64,000 bases of DNA from positions 4,340,001 to 4,404,000 of the forward strand of contig NC_052033.1 of the NCBI RefSeq assembly GCF_015832195.1, written 5' to 3'. Position 1 is the first letter of the stretch; each line of letters starts with the position of its first letter. The notes under the pieces are model-generated. The model was not told where the DNA came from. It saw only the letters and a program-made list of their open reading frames with translations, and did not search any database. A program made the translations under genes and the position numbers. This DNA comes from Motacilla alba alba. Its lineage: Eukaryota; Chordata; Aves; Passeriformes; Motacillidae. Below are positions 1-16,900 of this stretch, one piece after another.

Positions 1-4860
<4,860 letters not shown>

Positions 4861-7324
4861 GGCTCTGAAAGACAGAGACCCCCGGAGCCCCGTGTGCTGC
4901 TTAGGGCAGAGTGCAGATGAACATCCACCCCCAGCTGGCTGCTCCAAGCTCACCCCTCCCAGCTCTCAGGTGTGTGCGGCGAGATCTTGAGGGAGTTGTT
5001 TGCTTTTCCAAGCTGGAAGGTACAAAGGCAGTGAAAAAGAGCCACCACCCTCCATGGCCCCAAGGCAAGGAGATCCATGTCCAAAGGAGGAGGAGGGCTG
5101 CCCAGGAAAGTGGTCAGATCTGAAGGATTCATGTAGTGCTTAGAAAAAGTGAAGCTCTGAAGATTATTTTTCTTCTGTTTTTTAATTTATGATTTCCCCC
5201 ACTCTCTATTAACATGGAACCTGTCCTAGTCTTCTAGTGAGCAGCCACAGTGGGCAGGAATGGACATGTGCTGTGGCTTGCTAAAGGAGCTCATGGAGGG
5301 GAAAAACAGGCACTGCCCATGGTGGGCACAGGAGAAAAATCAGCTCATGCCAGCCTGGGCAAGCTGTTAGTTTTCATGCCTCAAATCCTCACCTTAACAA
5401 TCAGGCAACAGAAAGCAGGAAGGAACCAGCTGACATGTCGTATCTCTGAAAGAGAAAGAGTCAAAGGTCAGACTTCAGCTAAGCTGCAGCCTCTCCAAAA
5501 GGCCCAACACCTCTCACTGTGAGTAACTGTGCCTTTTGAGGGCCAGCAAAGCTCACCAGAGACCACTCCTTCCCTGCCCAAGGAATGGCCCAGCAGGGAA
5601 TCTACAGCAGAATTCCCACCACAGTGCTACAGCCCTGTGAGGCTCATGGGGAACAGGACCTGTGGTAGGAGCCTTCTGTCCCTCTGCAGGTCAGTCACAG
5701 CATGGCCATGAGCTTGGCCAGGACATCAGGAGCCACCAGCAAGGGCTTTCTCCCTGACAGCTTTTATAGGCTCAGCTTGGTTCCCCTGGTTCAGCCCTGT
5801 CCCTATATTTGGAAGGAAGGGATCGACACTCCCGCCTGCTCACCAATTCCTGTTCATTTTTTGCCATATACAGTGTGTAAAGGAAGGACCTGCTCTTCTC
5901 TCCCAATTTTAGTAGCTCTGGGATTTTGCAGACTTTTCTTTGGTGGAAATTTCCTTTATTGGGAACATACTGTCCTGCCAGCTACAACCACAGCCAGCAC
6001 TTCACTCTCACCAGCGTGTCAAACAAATGCTAGCACAGAAGGGACCTGCCTCACTGCTCCTGCTCACAGACTGCCTGGGCAGAGCTGCACAGTGGTGAAG
6101 GAACCCAAACCAGCTCTGTGTGGGGTGGAGAGCAAGGCCACGGGAAGAAAAAGGGGATGAGGATTCATGCAGGATCAGTTATGGCAATTCTTGTGGCTTA
6201 CACCAATGCATGGGTCAGGGAGGACAGGAGGAGAGGCCATGACTGAAATATGGTGTGACAAACATGGCAAATTAGAGACTAATCAGAAAGAACAACACCC
6301 AAATCTGGTCAGGGATGGACGGTTCATGAATGTCAAATCATGAATACACTGCACAGGTTTAGCTTTGAATACAGCCTTGGCTGCCCATGACATTCACTGC
6401 CCTTGCTGCCAAGAGGAGCTGCAGAAGCCCCATAACACCATGCTAAGGAGGTTCTCACACGTGTGACTGGAACTCCCACTGAAGGATACTGGGGAAGTGG
6501 GCTTTAAGTGGAGGTGTCTCCCAGTCCCAACATGCTGTTTGGTTGCTACAGAGCAGCCAGGCAATGGCTGGCAGGGCAGCACTTGGCACAACAGAGGGAG
6601 CCTTCACACACAGCTGGAGTGAGCTCCTGGTGCAGGAGAGGAAGGGTGTCCTCTATCCCAAACCATTCTGTCTGCTCTGGTCATCTGTCACTGTTGAGCA
6701 AGCCCTGTTTGCTCTCTGCACTGCATGGACATCACCCAAGGCTGCAGGACCAGCCTTCCCTCAGCAGAACGGAGCCAACAAGCCTTGTGTGGAGCCAGAA
6801 GCCCCCTCCACCCTCCCCAGTCAGCTCCTGCCACCTCCCACAGCACCACTCTGAGCTGGAGCACCCTGGGGCACCTGCAGCTGCTGCCACAGCACGGGGG
6901 ATGTCACCCCTTTGGGACAGTGGCTGACCCTGTTTGTGTTGGCCCGTGGGGAGCCACGCCTGTGGGCTTGCAGCAGAGTCACTGTCACTGGAGTTTTGAA
7001 AAACATGTTCCATGTTGCCCTTAATTTCATTTAAGGTCACTAAAAATGGACACCACGGCCACATATCTCATGAACCATGAATTCCTAGAATCCCCTAAGC
7101 CCGAAGGATGAGGGAAAAGCTTATTTTAGCAGGCATCCCTTGTGATCGGCCCTTTGAACTCAGCACAGTGGATGTGCTGGGAGCAAAAAGCTGAGGCACA
7201 CCAGGCCAGAGAACACGCTGGGGCTTTGTCCTGACACCAAATTGCCGCTGTAATTCAGAAAGGACATTTCCTGCTCCCAGGCATGCTCAAGGCAAGAGGA
7301 CTGGACAGACTGGACCTCACCCAC
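4861..7324. other. MYH3 5' intron / upstream region
   Basis: About 2.4 kb to the right of the first coding MYH3 exon. Sarcomeric MYH genes carry one or two non-coding 5' exons here. I can point to a candidate TATA box (5,761–5,768) but cannot define the UTR exon borders by eye. The open frames (for example 5,702–6,160 plus) show no recognisable protein. Otherwise unique, moderately GC-rich sequence. Confidence 0.5.
5761..5768 (-). promoter_or_regulatory. Candidate MYH3 TATA box
   Basis: On the minus strand the sequence reads CCTATAAAAGC, a strong TATA element about 900 bp upstream of the MYH3 start codon. MYH genes are TATA-driven with leader exons, so transcription would start near 5,735. 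On the upstream side, around 5,810–5,823, lies CCTATATTTGG, a near-match to an SRF CArG box or MEF2-type A/T core, as expected for a muscle promoter. This is inferred from motif and position; no transcript evidence is available. Confidence 0.5.
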
Positions 7325-8080
7325 ACAGTCATTGGGGTTGGAAAAGACCTCCAAGATCAAGTCCACTTCTGAGCGATGCCCATCTTGTCACCCAACCCAG
7401 AGCACCGAGTGCCACCTCCAGCCCTTCCTGGGACACCTCCAGGGATGGGGACTCCACCACCTCCCTGGGCAGCCCGTTCCAGTGTTTGACTACCCTTTCA
7501 GTGAAGAATTTCCTGCTGATGTCCACCCTGAGGCAGTTCCCTCTCCTCCTGTCCCTGTTCCCTGGAGCAGAGCCTGATCCTCTGGCTGTCCCCTCCTGTC
7601 AAGAGTTGTGCAGAGCCAGAAGTTCCCCCTGAGCCTCCTTTTCTGCAGGCTGAGCCCCTTCCCAGCTCCCTCAGCCCCTCCTGGTGCCCCAGACTCTTCC
7701 CCAGCTCTGTCCCCTTCTCTGCACATGCTCCAACCCCTCACTGTCCTGGCTGTCATGGGGGTCCCAGAACTGGACAGAGCACTCAAGGTGCCCCAGCAGT
7801 GCCCAGCACAGGGCATGGTCACTCTCCTGGTCCTCCTGGCCACACCATGGCTGGTACAGACCCAGCTCTCATTGACCTTCTTGGCCACACTGCTGACTAA
7901 GTCCGCACACCCAGCTGTGGAAGCAGAACAAAGAGAACCCCCAGGCAGCAAGAGCCACTCTCTGTCAGAACCCAGGACGTCCCACTGACTGTCCTGGATG
8001 ATCCGAGTCCCTGGCAGGGGGTTCCGAGACCCTGGCATGCAGCCAAAGGCACCTGTGACTTTGACTTTGACCCATGGAGC
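7325..8080 (-). mobile_element. CR1 LINE 3' fragment
   Basis: The plus strand shows the antisense of a CR1 3' end: GGTTGGAAAAGACCTCCAAG, then the blocks CTCCACCACCTCCCTGGGCA, the TTTCAGTGAAGAATTTCCTG block, and GAGCCTCCTTTTCTGCAGGC. The element therefore lies on the minus strand with its 3' end near 7,325. The open frames through it are decayed reverse-transcriptase tail or antisense and are not host genes. Confidence 0.85.
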
Positions 8081-8138
8081 AAATTACCAGCTTTATGTGA
8101 AGAATTACAAGTCAGGAGAGTTTAAGTAGAATAATAGT

Positions 8139-8537
8139 TGTCACAGGGTGAAAAGGTAGAATTTTAGGGTTTTTAGAATGGAGGTTTGGGGTCCCAAGAT
8201 GGAGGAATTTGGGCGTGCCCTGTCCTTCTTTCTCCCTCCTAGCCTCCATGTTCTGCGTGATCCACTTTTGGATTGGTTTAGAGTAAAGACAGACTGTCTA
8301 ACATAGGATAGGTACTGGAAAATAAATGTAAATGAAGTACACGTAGTTTTTAGTATAAAATGTTGACACCAGCCCAAGGGCGGGCAGTGTGCCTCGAACT
8401 GACCTGCTGAACCGACCTCAGCAGGCCAGAGAAAGAAAGCATTAGATAAGAGAAAATAAACCACCTCGAAAACCACAGCTGAAGAATCCTGACTCCTTCG
8501 CCAGTTCCTGGGCTGGGAAAAGAGACTTTCTAACACA
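8139..8537 (+). mobile_element. ERV LTR (solo-like)
   Basis: About 400 bp beginning TGTCACAGGGTGAAAAGG and ending near TTTCTAACA, with a TATA-like TAGTATAAAATG (around 8,352) and an AATAAA signal at 8,455–8,460. This is the layout of a retroviral LTR on the plus strand. It is a different family from the pair at 2.6 and 18.3 kb. I do not see a clear target-site duplication or any internal ERV sequence. The LTR identity rests on structure and recollection of avian repeats. Confidence 0.6.
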
Positions 8538-11500
8538 TCTCGGGGTCATCTTGACCAGCAGAGATCTCGAGAACTCTCCTGGATTTCTCTTGCTGGTTCA
8601 GGTGTCCAGCTGGGAGCAGAGTGCAGGAGAACAAGTGGCCCTGAGCAATGACCCACGGCAGCTGCAGGTTCATCTGCTGCTCTGTGCTGCCAGCATCACT
8701 GCAGACACAGAGCTGTCCTGAGGTGAAGGTCACGAGGGTGCTGTCACCACGAGCCACATTGCCTTGCAAGGCTCTCTCATCCCATCCTGGGGCTGCCAGG
8801 GAGCTTTTATTGCTGCCCTTCATTCAGAAAAGGGCACACTCAGAGCTCAACATACCCCTGCAAATTAAGGTGGATTTACTGGTTGGTGTCTGTCTATTTT
8901 TGCACAAAGAACTTCGGGAGAACAAGAAGGTTTTGTAAGCTGCAGCTGAGTAAGTTCCCTGGCACGCTGAAGGAACCTGCTTTATTAAACTAGTAATGCA
9001 CAGCTTAAAACATGGAATGAGTTGGCTCTTGCACAGAGACAGGTGCAGTCATTCCTGCCCAGGTCTCCCCAGCACAAATCTTCACAGCAACATGCACAAC
9101 TGATGTAGAGCTGCTAGAAGTCAGGGCTAGACACTCCACCACCAGTAAAATGTCCTTTTAAAAGCATCAGTTTCCAGTTGAACCAAACCACTCTTTAAAA
9201 TTCTCTTCTAAGAGACAAATGCTCAGCTTTTTGCCTTCCCTTTTAGGCCACCAAACGGAAGAGCAGTCCAGTAAAACTGAGGGGCTTGTCAGTTCATGTC
9301 TAAAGTAAGGGCTGTGGCCATTCCCCCTGCAGCACAGACCAGCACATCTGCTTCACTGAGCACAGACTCACTGCCCCCGGGCTGAGGAGCTCCTGGGCAG
9401 CACACATGGCTGGAGCTGCAGCTCCTGGAAGTTCCAGGTGAGTGCATGGCTTCAGCAGCAGGGGCTGGAAAGCCTTGGTTGCAATCAGCAACCTCAGTGC
9501 ATCGGGGCAGGCTGTTCCCAGCTCTGGCTGACTCCTCAGCACTCCGTGCTTGTTCTGCCTGCCTGAAAACTCACACTGACTTGCAGAGAGGTGGTGAAGA
9601 GCCCAACTCAGTTCTCAGGCTCCAGCTCCATCCTGCAGTTCACTGAAGACCATGTGAGAGCCTTCATTTGTCCCAGATCCTGGCTGGGGGGTGATGGAAG
9701 CACATCTTAGGAATGCCAGGTCAGTGCTGGGACCAGGCAATTCTGACCAAGTGAGAAAAGACTCAGAAAATGTAAATATCTTCAAAGGTACTGCAGAAGG
9801 GGAGAAAGAGCAACAGCGTCTCCATCCACACATGACCTTGACCCAAGCTGGAGATGAGGAAGACTTGCTTTCTTCCTCAGGCTGTGAACAAGGATGAAGA
9901 GGCTCTGGGTGACTGCAGCAGGACTACAGACCTCCTGAGAGTCCTTCTTATCCGAGTCTTTCCATGATCTGCACTGAAAATGCAACACAGGGCTTTTGCA
10001 GTTGTTTAAGGTCACAGTCTCTGCACCTCGTCAGGCCCCGGCCCTGGCTGTGCTGGGGCTGAGAACACTCCTAAAGCAGCCAGGCTTCACCCGTGTGGCT
10101 TAAGTGTCACTCATTAGCTGAGCCCCTCCATGGGCTATGCAGGCAGCACACGAGGAATGTGCTGCCTTCCTTGGGCAGACAAATGGAGCCAATCCTCATT
10201 CCTCAGACATCTTGTCACTGGTCCCCAGCCTGGGATGGCAGCAGCCCCTCAGAGGAGATGCTGTTTTCCACTGGTATTTCCAGGCCAGGGCTGGCTGTGC
10301 TGTGGGTTGGCCCTGGCCGGGACTGTCTTCTGTCCTGTCGTTGTCCCTGGGGTAGCCGGGGTCCCTGCTGGCCTTGGGGAACACAGGTTCACCTTGCACA
10401 GCATCAGGCTCTGACAAATCTGCTTCCCAAATGAAACCTGTCACCTGGTACAGATTCCAGAGACCCACCTGGGCAGCCTGGCCCTGCTCAGCCCCACACC
10501 AGCAGCCAGCACAGCCCCAGGAGAGGAGCCCTGTCACAAACCTTCCCTGCCAGAGCTGAGCTCCCTCCCTGTGGGCTGGGCACTGCACCTGGGGATACAG
10601 GGAATTTGGGTACAATGAGTACAGAGGCAGTTTGCTTCATTTCTAACACTGGACTATAAAAATACTGAATATCAGCTGACAAAACACCTCCAATCACCCC
10701 CAGCAGATTCCCTTCCCCTCCCTGACCAGCTCTGCCTCCTCCCAGCGAGCACTTAGCACAACCCTTGGGCCTCCTAAACACACAGAGAACACATTTGTGT
10801 TCCCTGCTGTCACTGAACAGGGCAGGGAAATCCTAACAGTTGCCTAAACAACATTTTTGGGTTTTTAATAAACAAACAAAACTCCAAATAAAGAAAAAAA
10901 AAACCAAATGCCAAAGAACAACGAAGCCCCACAACCAACCACAAAACTCCTCACTTCCAAAAAAAGTCTCCCTCTTGGAAAAGCCAAGGGAAAAGTGATG
11001 GGCATGGTCAAATTGGGAGGCTGAAAAAAGCAGGACATCAGTTGGTCCCACTGCCATGAGGCAAGGGACATGTCACTCCATCTGAAATCTTTCTGGGCCT
11101 TTGCCACACTCCCCCCAGTCTGCCACAATCTTGCTGGGTCAGCTGGTTCTGCCTTTCAGGGCACAGAAGCACAAGGTAAAGGACACAACACTGCTGCCAA
11201 AACATTTGGGAGAAGACAGGAATCCTGTATTTGTCTCTGTGGTACGAGTCAGCTGCAAACGAGCTTTAGAGAAATCAGTGTAACAGGTGACTCTTCCCAG
11301 GCTGCAGGTCACGTGCTGATTTTGCAAAGGTTTGCCTTGTCCAAATTCTGCTTTAACTTGGCTTAGCTGTAACACCAATTCTTTCTTCTGAGCAGGTGCT
11401 TCTAACTGATTTATTTTTACTTACCATTGCTCCATACAATCATGGTCTTCCAGACTGTCCTCTGTGCAGAAAAGGTATTTGGCCCTAACACAGTGGTGCA

Positions 11501-12100
11501 ATATTTAAAATGCAGGCCTGGTGTGACAGCAGAGACCTCGAGAAGGGCAGACAAAGGCTGTTGTGCAGAGCACAGCCACAGGCTGGTAAGAGGTGGGGCA
11601 GAGATGGGTCCTGAGGACTCCACAAATACAAACAAATCACAAGGGATCAGATAAATACAGACCTGAAGGTGAAACCCATGGAGGAGAGCAAGTATGCAAT
11701 GTATGTAAAAATTCATGAGATGTCACTGCTCTGAAACAGGTGAAGTTTACTTGTGTTCCCAATTTCGGAAAGACAGAAATTTTCCACAGGCTTTGCACCT
11801 TCCCTCGGATGGGAATGCTCTCTTCCAACCCCCACACTCAGGAGAACACCGGTGCTACCTGCAGCAACACCTGTGCTCAGTCTAAGACCCTCTGAACTCA
11901 CACCAAGAACTGTTCTGGTTTGTCTCCTGTGGGCCCTTCTCTGAGGTTCAGCTTTAAAAAGCACATTCAGCTCCTGATGTGCGTGACTAGAAATAAATAC
12001 TGCTTTCTAAAAAGAAGGAAAACAGAGCAAGAGTATGAAGCTTGACCGGTATACAAAGTTCTGATGACATTCTAGTCAAACCTAAGGAAATAAAAATATG
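8538..12100. other. Intergenic between MYH3 and SCO1
   Basis: No gene recognised on either strand. Open frames up to about 140 codons (for example 10,196–10,615 minus) lack recognisable domains, codon phase with splice sites, or homologues I know. An A-rich stretch lies at 10,860–10,915. Confidence 0.5.
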
Positions 12101-12121
12101 TATTGTCCATACAAATCAATC

Positions 12122-12127
12122 TTTATT
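12122..12127 (-). terminator. SCO1: Candidate SCO1 polyadenylation signal
   Basis: Plus-strand TTTATT is AATAAA on the SCO1 strand, about 820 bp past the SCO1 stop codon (12,948). This would give a 3'UTR of roughly 850 bp ending near 12,100. It is a candidate by position only. Confidence 0.45.
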
Positions 12128-12947
12128 TTCAAATGCTGCACTGCATAAAATGTGTCTGATTGCCAGCCCTGTGCATGGACACAGCCCCCCTCCACCCTCC
12201 CCACTTCCCCCAGCACAAGCAGAGCAACTACACACACCATCATTTGCACCAGAAGAAAAAACTATTTGCAACCCAATTCTCTTTTCCTTATAAGTGAACA
12301 GTGTTCACCTGGAAAAAATCATCAGAAAAATACATTTAATTTCTGCATTCAGACGAAATGATCAGGCTCGCTACAGGGCTGGTCCCATGTGTGGAAGCAG
12401 CTGGTGCTTTCAGTGCTCTTCACCTTCTTAACCCGGATAAAGAAGCACTCTTAAGGCTCCCCTGCTTCTAATAGTGCAGCTGCCTCTCCCAGAAGGCAAA
12501 ACAGTGCAGAGAAACCAGAGGGCAGAGCTCCTCTGAGAACGCCATGGCCCCATCCAGGAATGGCTTTGCATCGAGTAATCCTCCTGCAGTGACTGCTGTC
12601 CTTGCCACACCAGCAATTCTTTTTTTACCGGCAGTATTTTCCCAGCAACACACACGTTCTTCCCAAGCGAAAAGTGCTTTCCATCCTTTGCTCCCAGCAA
12701 TGTTTCAGAGAAGTCCCACATTTTATTCTGTACCCAAGATCTCGTTGGAAATTATATCCACGGGGAAGGCTCTGTAGAGATTTTTGGTAATGGGAATGTG
12801 CAGAAACACGGATGACCTTTCTTATTTGGAAGAAAGGAGACCTGCTTGACAGGATGTTACACTGGTGTGCTTCTGCTTCAACTCCAGCGTCCAATCACAG
12901 CCAAACCCACAGGTGACATTCACAGCAATCCTTGAGGACCTTCTCCT

Positions 12948-15900
12948 TTAGGATCTGTATCTTCTCATGTGCGCAGCAATGGAAGAAGAAATCTCAGCAC
13001 TCTTCTTATTCTGGCCATAGTAATCCACGAAGTCACCGTCGGGGCCAAGGAGGTACATAATTATAGTGTGATCCACCTGCAAGAGCACAGCGCGGTGAGA
13101 GGCCACGGCACCACACAGCACCAGCTCAGGTGGGAAACGCGGGATCAGGAGCGGGGCCGGCAGTGGGATACAGGGAAATGCGGGATTGGGATCAGAACAG
13201 GCAGTGGGATACAGGGAAATGCAGGATTTGGATCAGAACCGGCAGTGGGACACAGGGACATGCGGGATTGGGACTGGGGATCAGGACCGGCAGTGGGATA
13301 CAGGGAAATGCGTGATTGGGATTTGGGATCGGGACCGGCAGTGGGACACAGGGACACGCGGGATCGGGACCGGGACTGGCAGTGGGATACAGGGAAATGC
13401 GGGATTGGGATTTGGGATGGGACCGGCAGTGGGACACAGGGACACGCGGGATCGGGACCGGGACTGGCAGTGGGATACAGGGAAATGCGGGATTGGGATT
13501 TGGGATGGGACCGGCAGTGGGACACAGGGACACGCGGGATCGGGATTTGGGATCGGGACCGGCAGTGGGACACAGGGACACGCGGGATCGAGATCGGGAC
13601 CGGCAGTAGGATACAGGGAAATGCGGGATCGGGATTTGGGATGGGACCGGCAGTGGGACACAGGGACACGCGGGATCGAGATCGGGACCGGCAGTAGGAT
13701 ACAGGGAAATGCGGGATCGGGATTTGGGATGGGACCGGCAGTGGGACACAGGGACACGCGGGATCGAGATCGGGACCGGCAGTAGGATACAGGGAAATGC
13801 GGGATCGGGATTTGGGATGGGACCGGCAGTGGGACACAGGGACACGCGGGACAGGCGCGCCCCCTGCCGCCGCACTGAAGCAGCCTCGCCCATGCACAGC
13901 CCGGATATTCCAGCTGGATTTATATCAAAATCAACTCCACTGCAAATTTATTTAAATGACACTGCACGTGCTGTCTGCACCTAACCGTGACATCTTTCTC
14001 AGCAAAGACACAGAGTGCTGGCTCTGGGAGCATGATTGCTCAGGGCTGAAATGCAGCCGTGCTCCGAGTTTCAGCTGCATTAGAAATGAGAAATCACAGC
14101 AACTTCGGAACACGTAGGAAAAGAGCCAGTCAAATATGCTAAAGATCAGAAAGAAATTCAACTATTCCCAGGCTTGCTGGTTCCTGTGCTACCATCTGCA
14201 CTTCTGGGATTGTTTAGAACACACTTTAGTAAGGTGCTGAGCTTGTAGGAGGGCATTGTGGTTCTGACAGGTGAACAGAACACTGCACATGGGACCTCAG
14301 TAAAGATCCAGTAGCTGGTTTTAAAATGTTCATGCTGCTCTTATCCAGTCTTTCAGTAAGCAAAGGTGCTTTTACTCACTATGTAATCGTTGTCCTCATC
14401 CTTGGGCCCTTCGCTGTAGTACACACGGTATGCTTTAGCCACCTGGTCAATCTGTGCCTTGCTACCAGTCAATCCCACCAGCTTCGGAGAAAATTCTAGA
14501 TAGAAAGAAGACATTTACACATTTCAGTATAAAGAATCCCTTTGAGGGGCTCCTTTTTAGTGCTCTGCACCACATGCCATGAGACACGGAGGAAGAAAGC
14601 AGGAATACCTTTAACGTATCTGGCAATGGCTTCTTGGTTGTCCCTCTCAGGATCGATGGTGATGAAGAGTGGGGTCAGATTAGGCAAAGATGGAATTCGA
14701 TCTGTGATATTAACAGTTATTATTTGTTTTAGAAAACCAGGTGTCGTCTCTTATCTTCCTTCAAACAAGTTCATAGCCATGCAACATCAATCCAAGCCCA
14801 CCCCAAGCGACTAGACCATTTTATTTATGTAATTTGTGAAGGAAGCAAGTGCCGTGGATGCAATGCTCTGTGTCTGTGCTTCCAGACCCTGAATTCCCAT
14901 ACCGATTTCATCTACCACTGCAATCATTTTCTCCAGTTCATCAGGACAGATGTCAGGGCAGTGAGTGAAGCCAAAGTAGATCAGCACCCACTGGCCAAGG
15001 TAGTCCTTGCTGGTCCTGGGCTGTCCCTCATGGCTGACGAGGGAGAAGGGCCCTCCCAGCAGCGGCTTCCCAATGCCTCGGTTTCTTTCCTTCTCCAGTT
15101 CTACAAAACACAAGTGGGAATCAAACACGCCCATGCCACAAGGCACAATGCTGAGTGACATGACCCTGACTGCTCAGGGTCATGCCAAGTGCCACCAACG
15201 CCTGTCATGCAGACACCCAACGTGCACATGCCTTCCAGAAAGCGTTCCTTTTGGACAAAATCAAATATATCACTAAATTCCTTTGAAACATGATATTGTC
15301 TTTCATTGTTACCCAACCCCATTTTTGTTTAAAAAGGGAAAAAATAAAGACAAGGTATCTGGCCTGCTGCGAAGCAGCGAAACCAGCATCCGTTGAAAAC
15401 TGAGCATACCCTAAAAGCTGCAATAGCTCTGTTTTGAACTGTAAATGCATAAAAAGGAAATGCATGGGTTGCTGCAGGAGAGGGCACAGCTCGGGGCTGC
15501 ACGGCAGGAACCCAGCGAGCCCCCACTGGCACAGCGTGCAGCCAAACACAACTATTCCAACCCAGGAGCTTTAAATCGCTGGGCCTTGAATTGCTTTTAA
15601 TATTTGAAAATCTTCTGCGGCACTTCCGTACTCACAGGCACGAAGCGGCCGTGTGGAGAGCGCTACAGGGACGATGCCCAGGCAGCTAAAATACATCTGA
15701 ATGAAAAAACAACATTACCTAAACACGACAAACGCTTCATGTGAACACGAAACGCGACACCCCCGGTGTAAGAATCCGTGCCTGGACGGGCTGTTCGGGT
15801 CCAATCCGGCTAGCTAGGGAGCCCAGCCCACACGATCCCACACGGACTAAAGGCAAACAGCGCAACACAACCCCCCAGCTCCCCCCGCAGCCCGCACTCA

Positions 15901-16247
15901 CTCTCCTCCTTGTGCCGCTTCATCAGCTTCATGCCGGCCAGCAGCCCCCCGCCCAGCACCACGGTGGCCGCCAGCGACCGCCAGGACACGAGCTGCGGGG
16001 GACAAGGGTGTGGTGACCGCTCGGGGCACCGAGGGCCCGGCCCGCGCTCCCTCCGTCCCTCCCTGCGTGCCTCACTCACCCGTCTCTGCGCGCCCGCCCG
16101 CGGCCCGCGGCCCGGCGGCAGCTGCGACAGCGGGCGGCTGCGGGGCGAGGGCAGCAGAGCCCAGCCCCGCACGGCCGGGCCCGGCAGCGGCCGCAGCCAC
16201 AGCCCCGGGCCCGTCCGCAGCCGCCACAGCCCCGCCGCCCCCGCCAT
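12948..16247 (-). CDS. SCO1: SCO1, cytochrome c oxidase assembly copper chaperone
   Basis: Inner-membrane mitochondrial thioredoxin-fold protein that passes Cu(I) to the CuA site of COX2 during complex IV assembly. Six coding exons, minus: 16080–16247 (ATG at 16245–16247), 15902–15992, 14903–15100, 14609–14701, 14380–14495 and 12948–13076 (TAA at 12948–12950). The total is 795 bp, 264 aa, with all junctions GT-AG and in phase. Seen: an Arg-rich N-terminus suited to mitochondrial import (1–56), one membrane segment [15 protein letters not shown] (about 61–75), [11 protein letters not shown], the copper motif HCPDIC with Cys134 and Cys138, [12 protein letters not shown], and the copper-binding His225 in [14 protein letters not shown]. 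Human SCO1 is about 301 aa; the difference is a shorter presequence. It is divergent from ADPRM. The last intron contains a minisatellite. The start is chosen because it is the first in-frame ATG with a good context and opens the transit peptide. Confidence 0.96.
13130..13855. repeat. G-rich minisatellite in SCO1 intron 5
   Basis: About 720 bp of tandem repeats with a basic unit of about 40–48 bp (core GGCAGTGGGACACAGGGACA alternating with GGATACAGGGAAATGCGGGA). The two variants form a higher-order unit. At 13,603, 13,691 and 13,779 the same segment recurs exactly 88 bp apart, so the right end was amplified recently. It has no stops in several frames, which creates frames of up to 250 codons on both strands. 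These are not genes, because the array sits inside an intron between two SCO1 exons. Confidence 0.95.
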
Positions 16248-16900
16248 GTTGCCGCCGGCCGCGCCGCCCTTTCCGGCGCGCCCCAGGCCGCCATGCAGGC
16301 CGCGCCGCGCCTCGCCTTCGGGGTCGTCGCCGACATCCAGTTCGCGGACGCGGAGGACGGGTACGATTTCGGCGGCTGCCGGCGGCGCTACTACCGGAAC
16401 AGCCTGCGCTTGCTGCGGGAGGCGGTGCGGGAGTGGGCCGGCGAGAGCCCGCCGATAGACTTCGTGCTGCAGCTGGGCGATAGCATCGACGGGCAGAACG
16501 CCCGGCGCGGCGAGGCCGAGAGCGCCCTGCGGCAGGTGCTGGAGGTGCTGGGGCAGCTCTCGGTGCCGGTGCACCACGCGTGGGGCAACCACGAGCTGTA
16601 CAACTTCAGCCGGGCCCGGCTGGTGCACACCGGGCTGTACAGCCGGCCCGCGGGGGGCTCGGACGGGCCCCCGGACAGGGAGTGCCACGCGTACCACTGC
16701 AGCCCGGCCCCGCGGCTCCGCCTCGTCGTGCTCGACAGCTACGACGCGAGCACCCTGGGCACGGACCCCGGCAGCGACCGCTACCGGGAGTCCCTGCGGG
16801 TGCTGCGGGAGAAGAACCCCAACGATGACCTCAACAACCCCGAAGGTACCTCCGGCTTGGCAAGGGCGCGGGCGGCCGAAGCTTCGCTGTCCGGAGCTGC
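15940..16900. promoter_or_regulatory. CpG-island divergent promoter of SCO1 and ADPRM
   Basis: A very CG-rich block covers SCO1 exons 1–2 and ADPRM exon 1. The two start codons (16,245–16,247 minus and 16,293 plus) are separated by only 45 bp (16,248–16,292). Within and beside the gap are a near-match to a YY1 site (CCCGCCATGTTG, over the SCO1 ATG) and an ETS-like TTTCCGG. No TATA box is seen. YY1 and ETS sites are typical of promoters of nuclear genes for mitochondrial proteins. Transcripts of at least one gene must start inside or very near the first exon of the other. Confidence 0.8.

Noticed and set aside
7490..8038. 182-codon minus-strand frame
   Set aside because: Runs along the CR1 3' fragment; residual retrotransposon sequence rather than a host gene.
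13145..13897. 250- and 233-codon minus-strand frames and a 242-codon plus-strand frame in the SCO1 region
   Set aside because: They are stop-free translations of the G-rich minisatellite in SCO1 intron 5, open on both strands, with simple repeated peptides.
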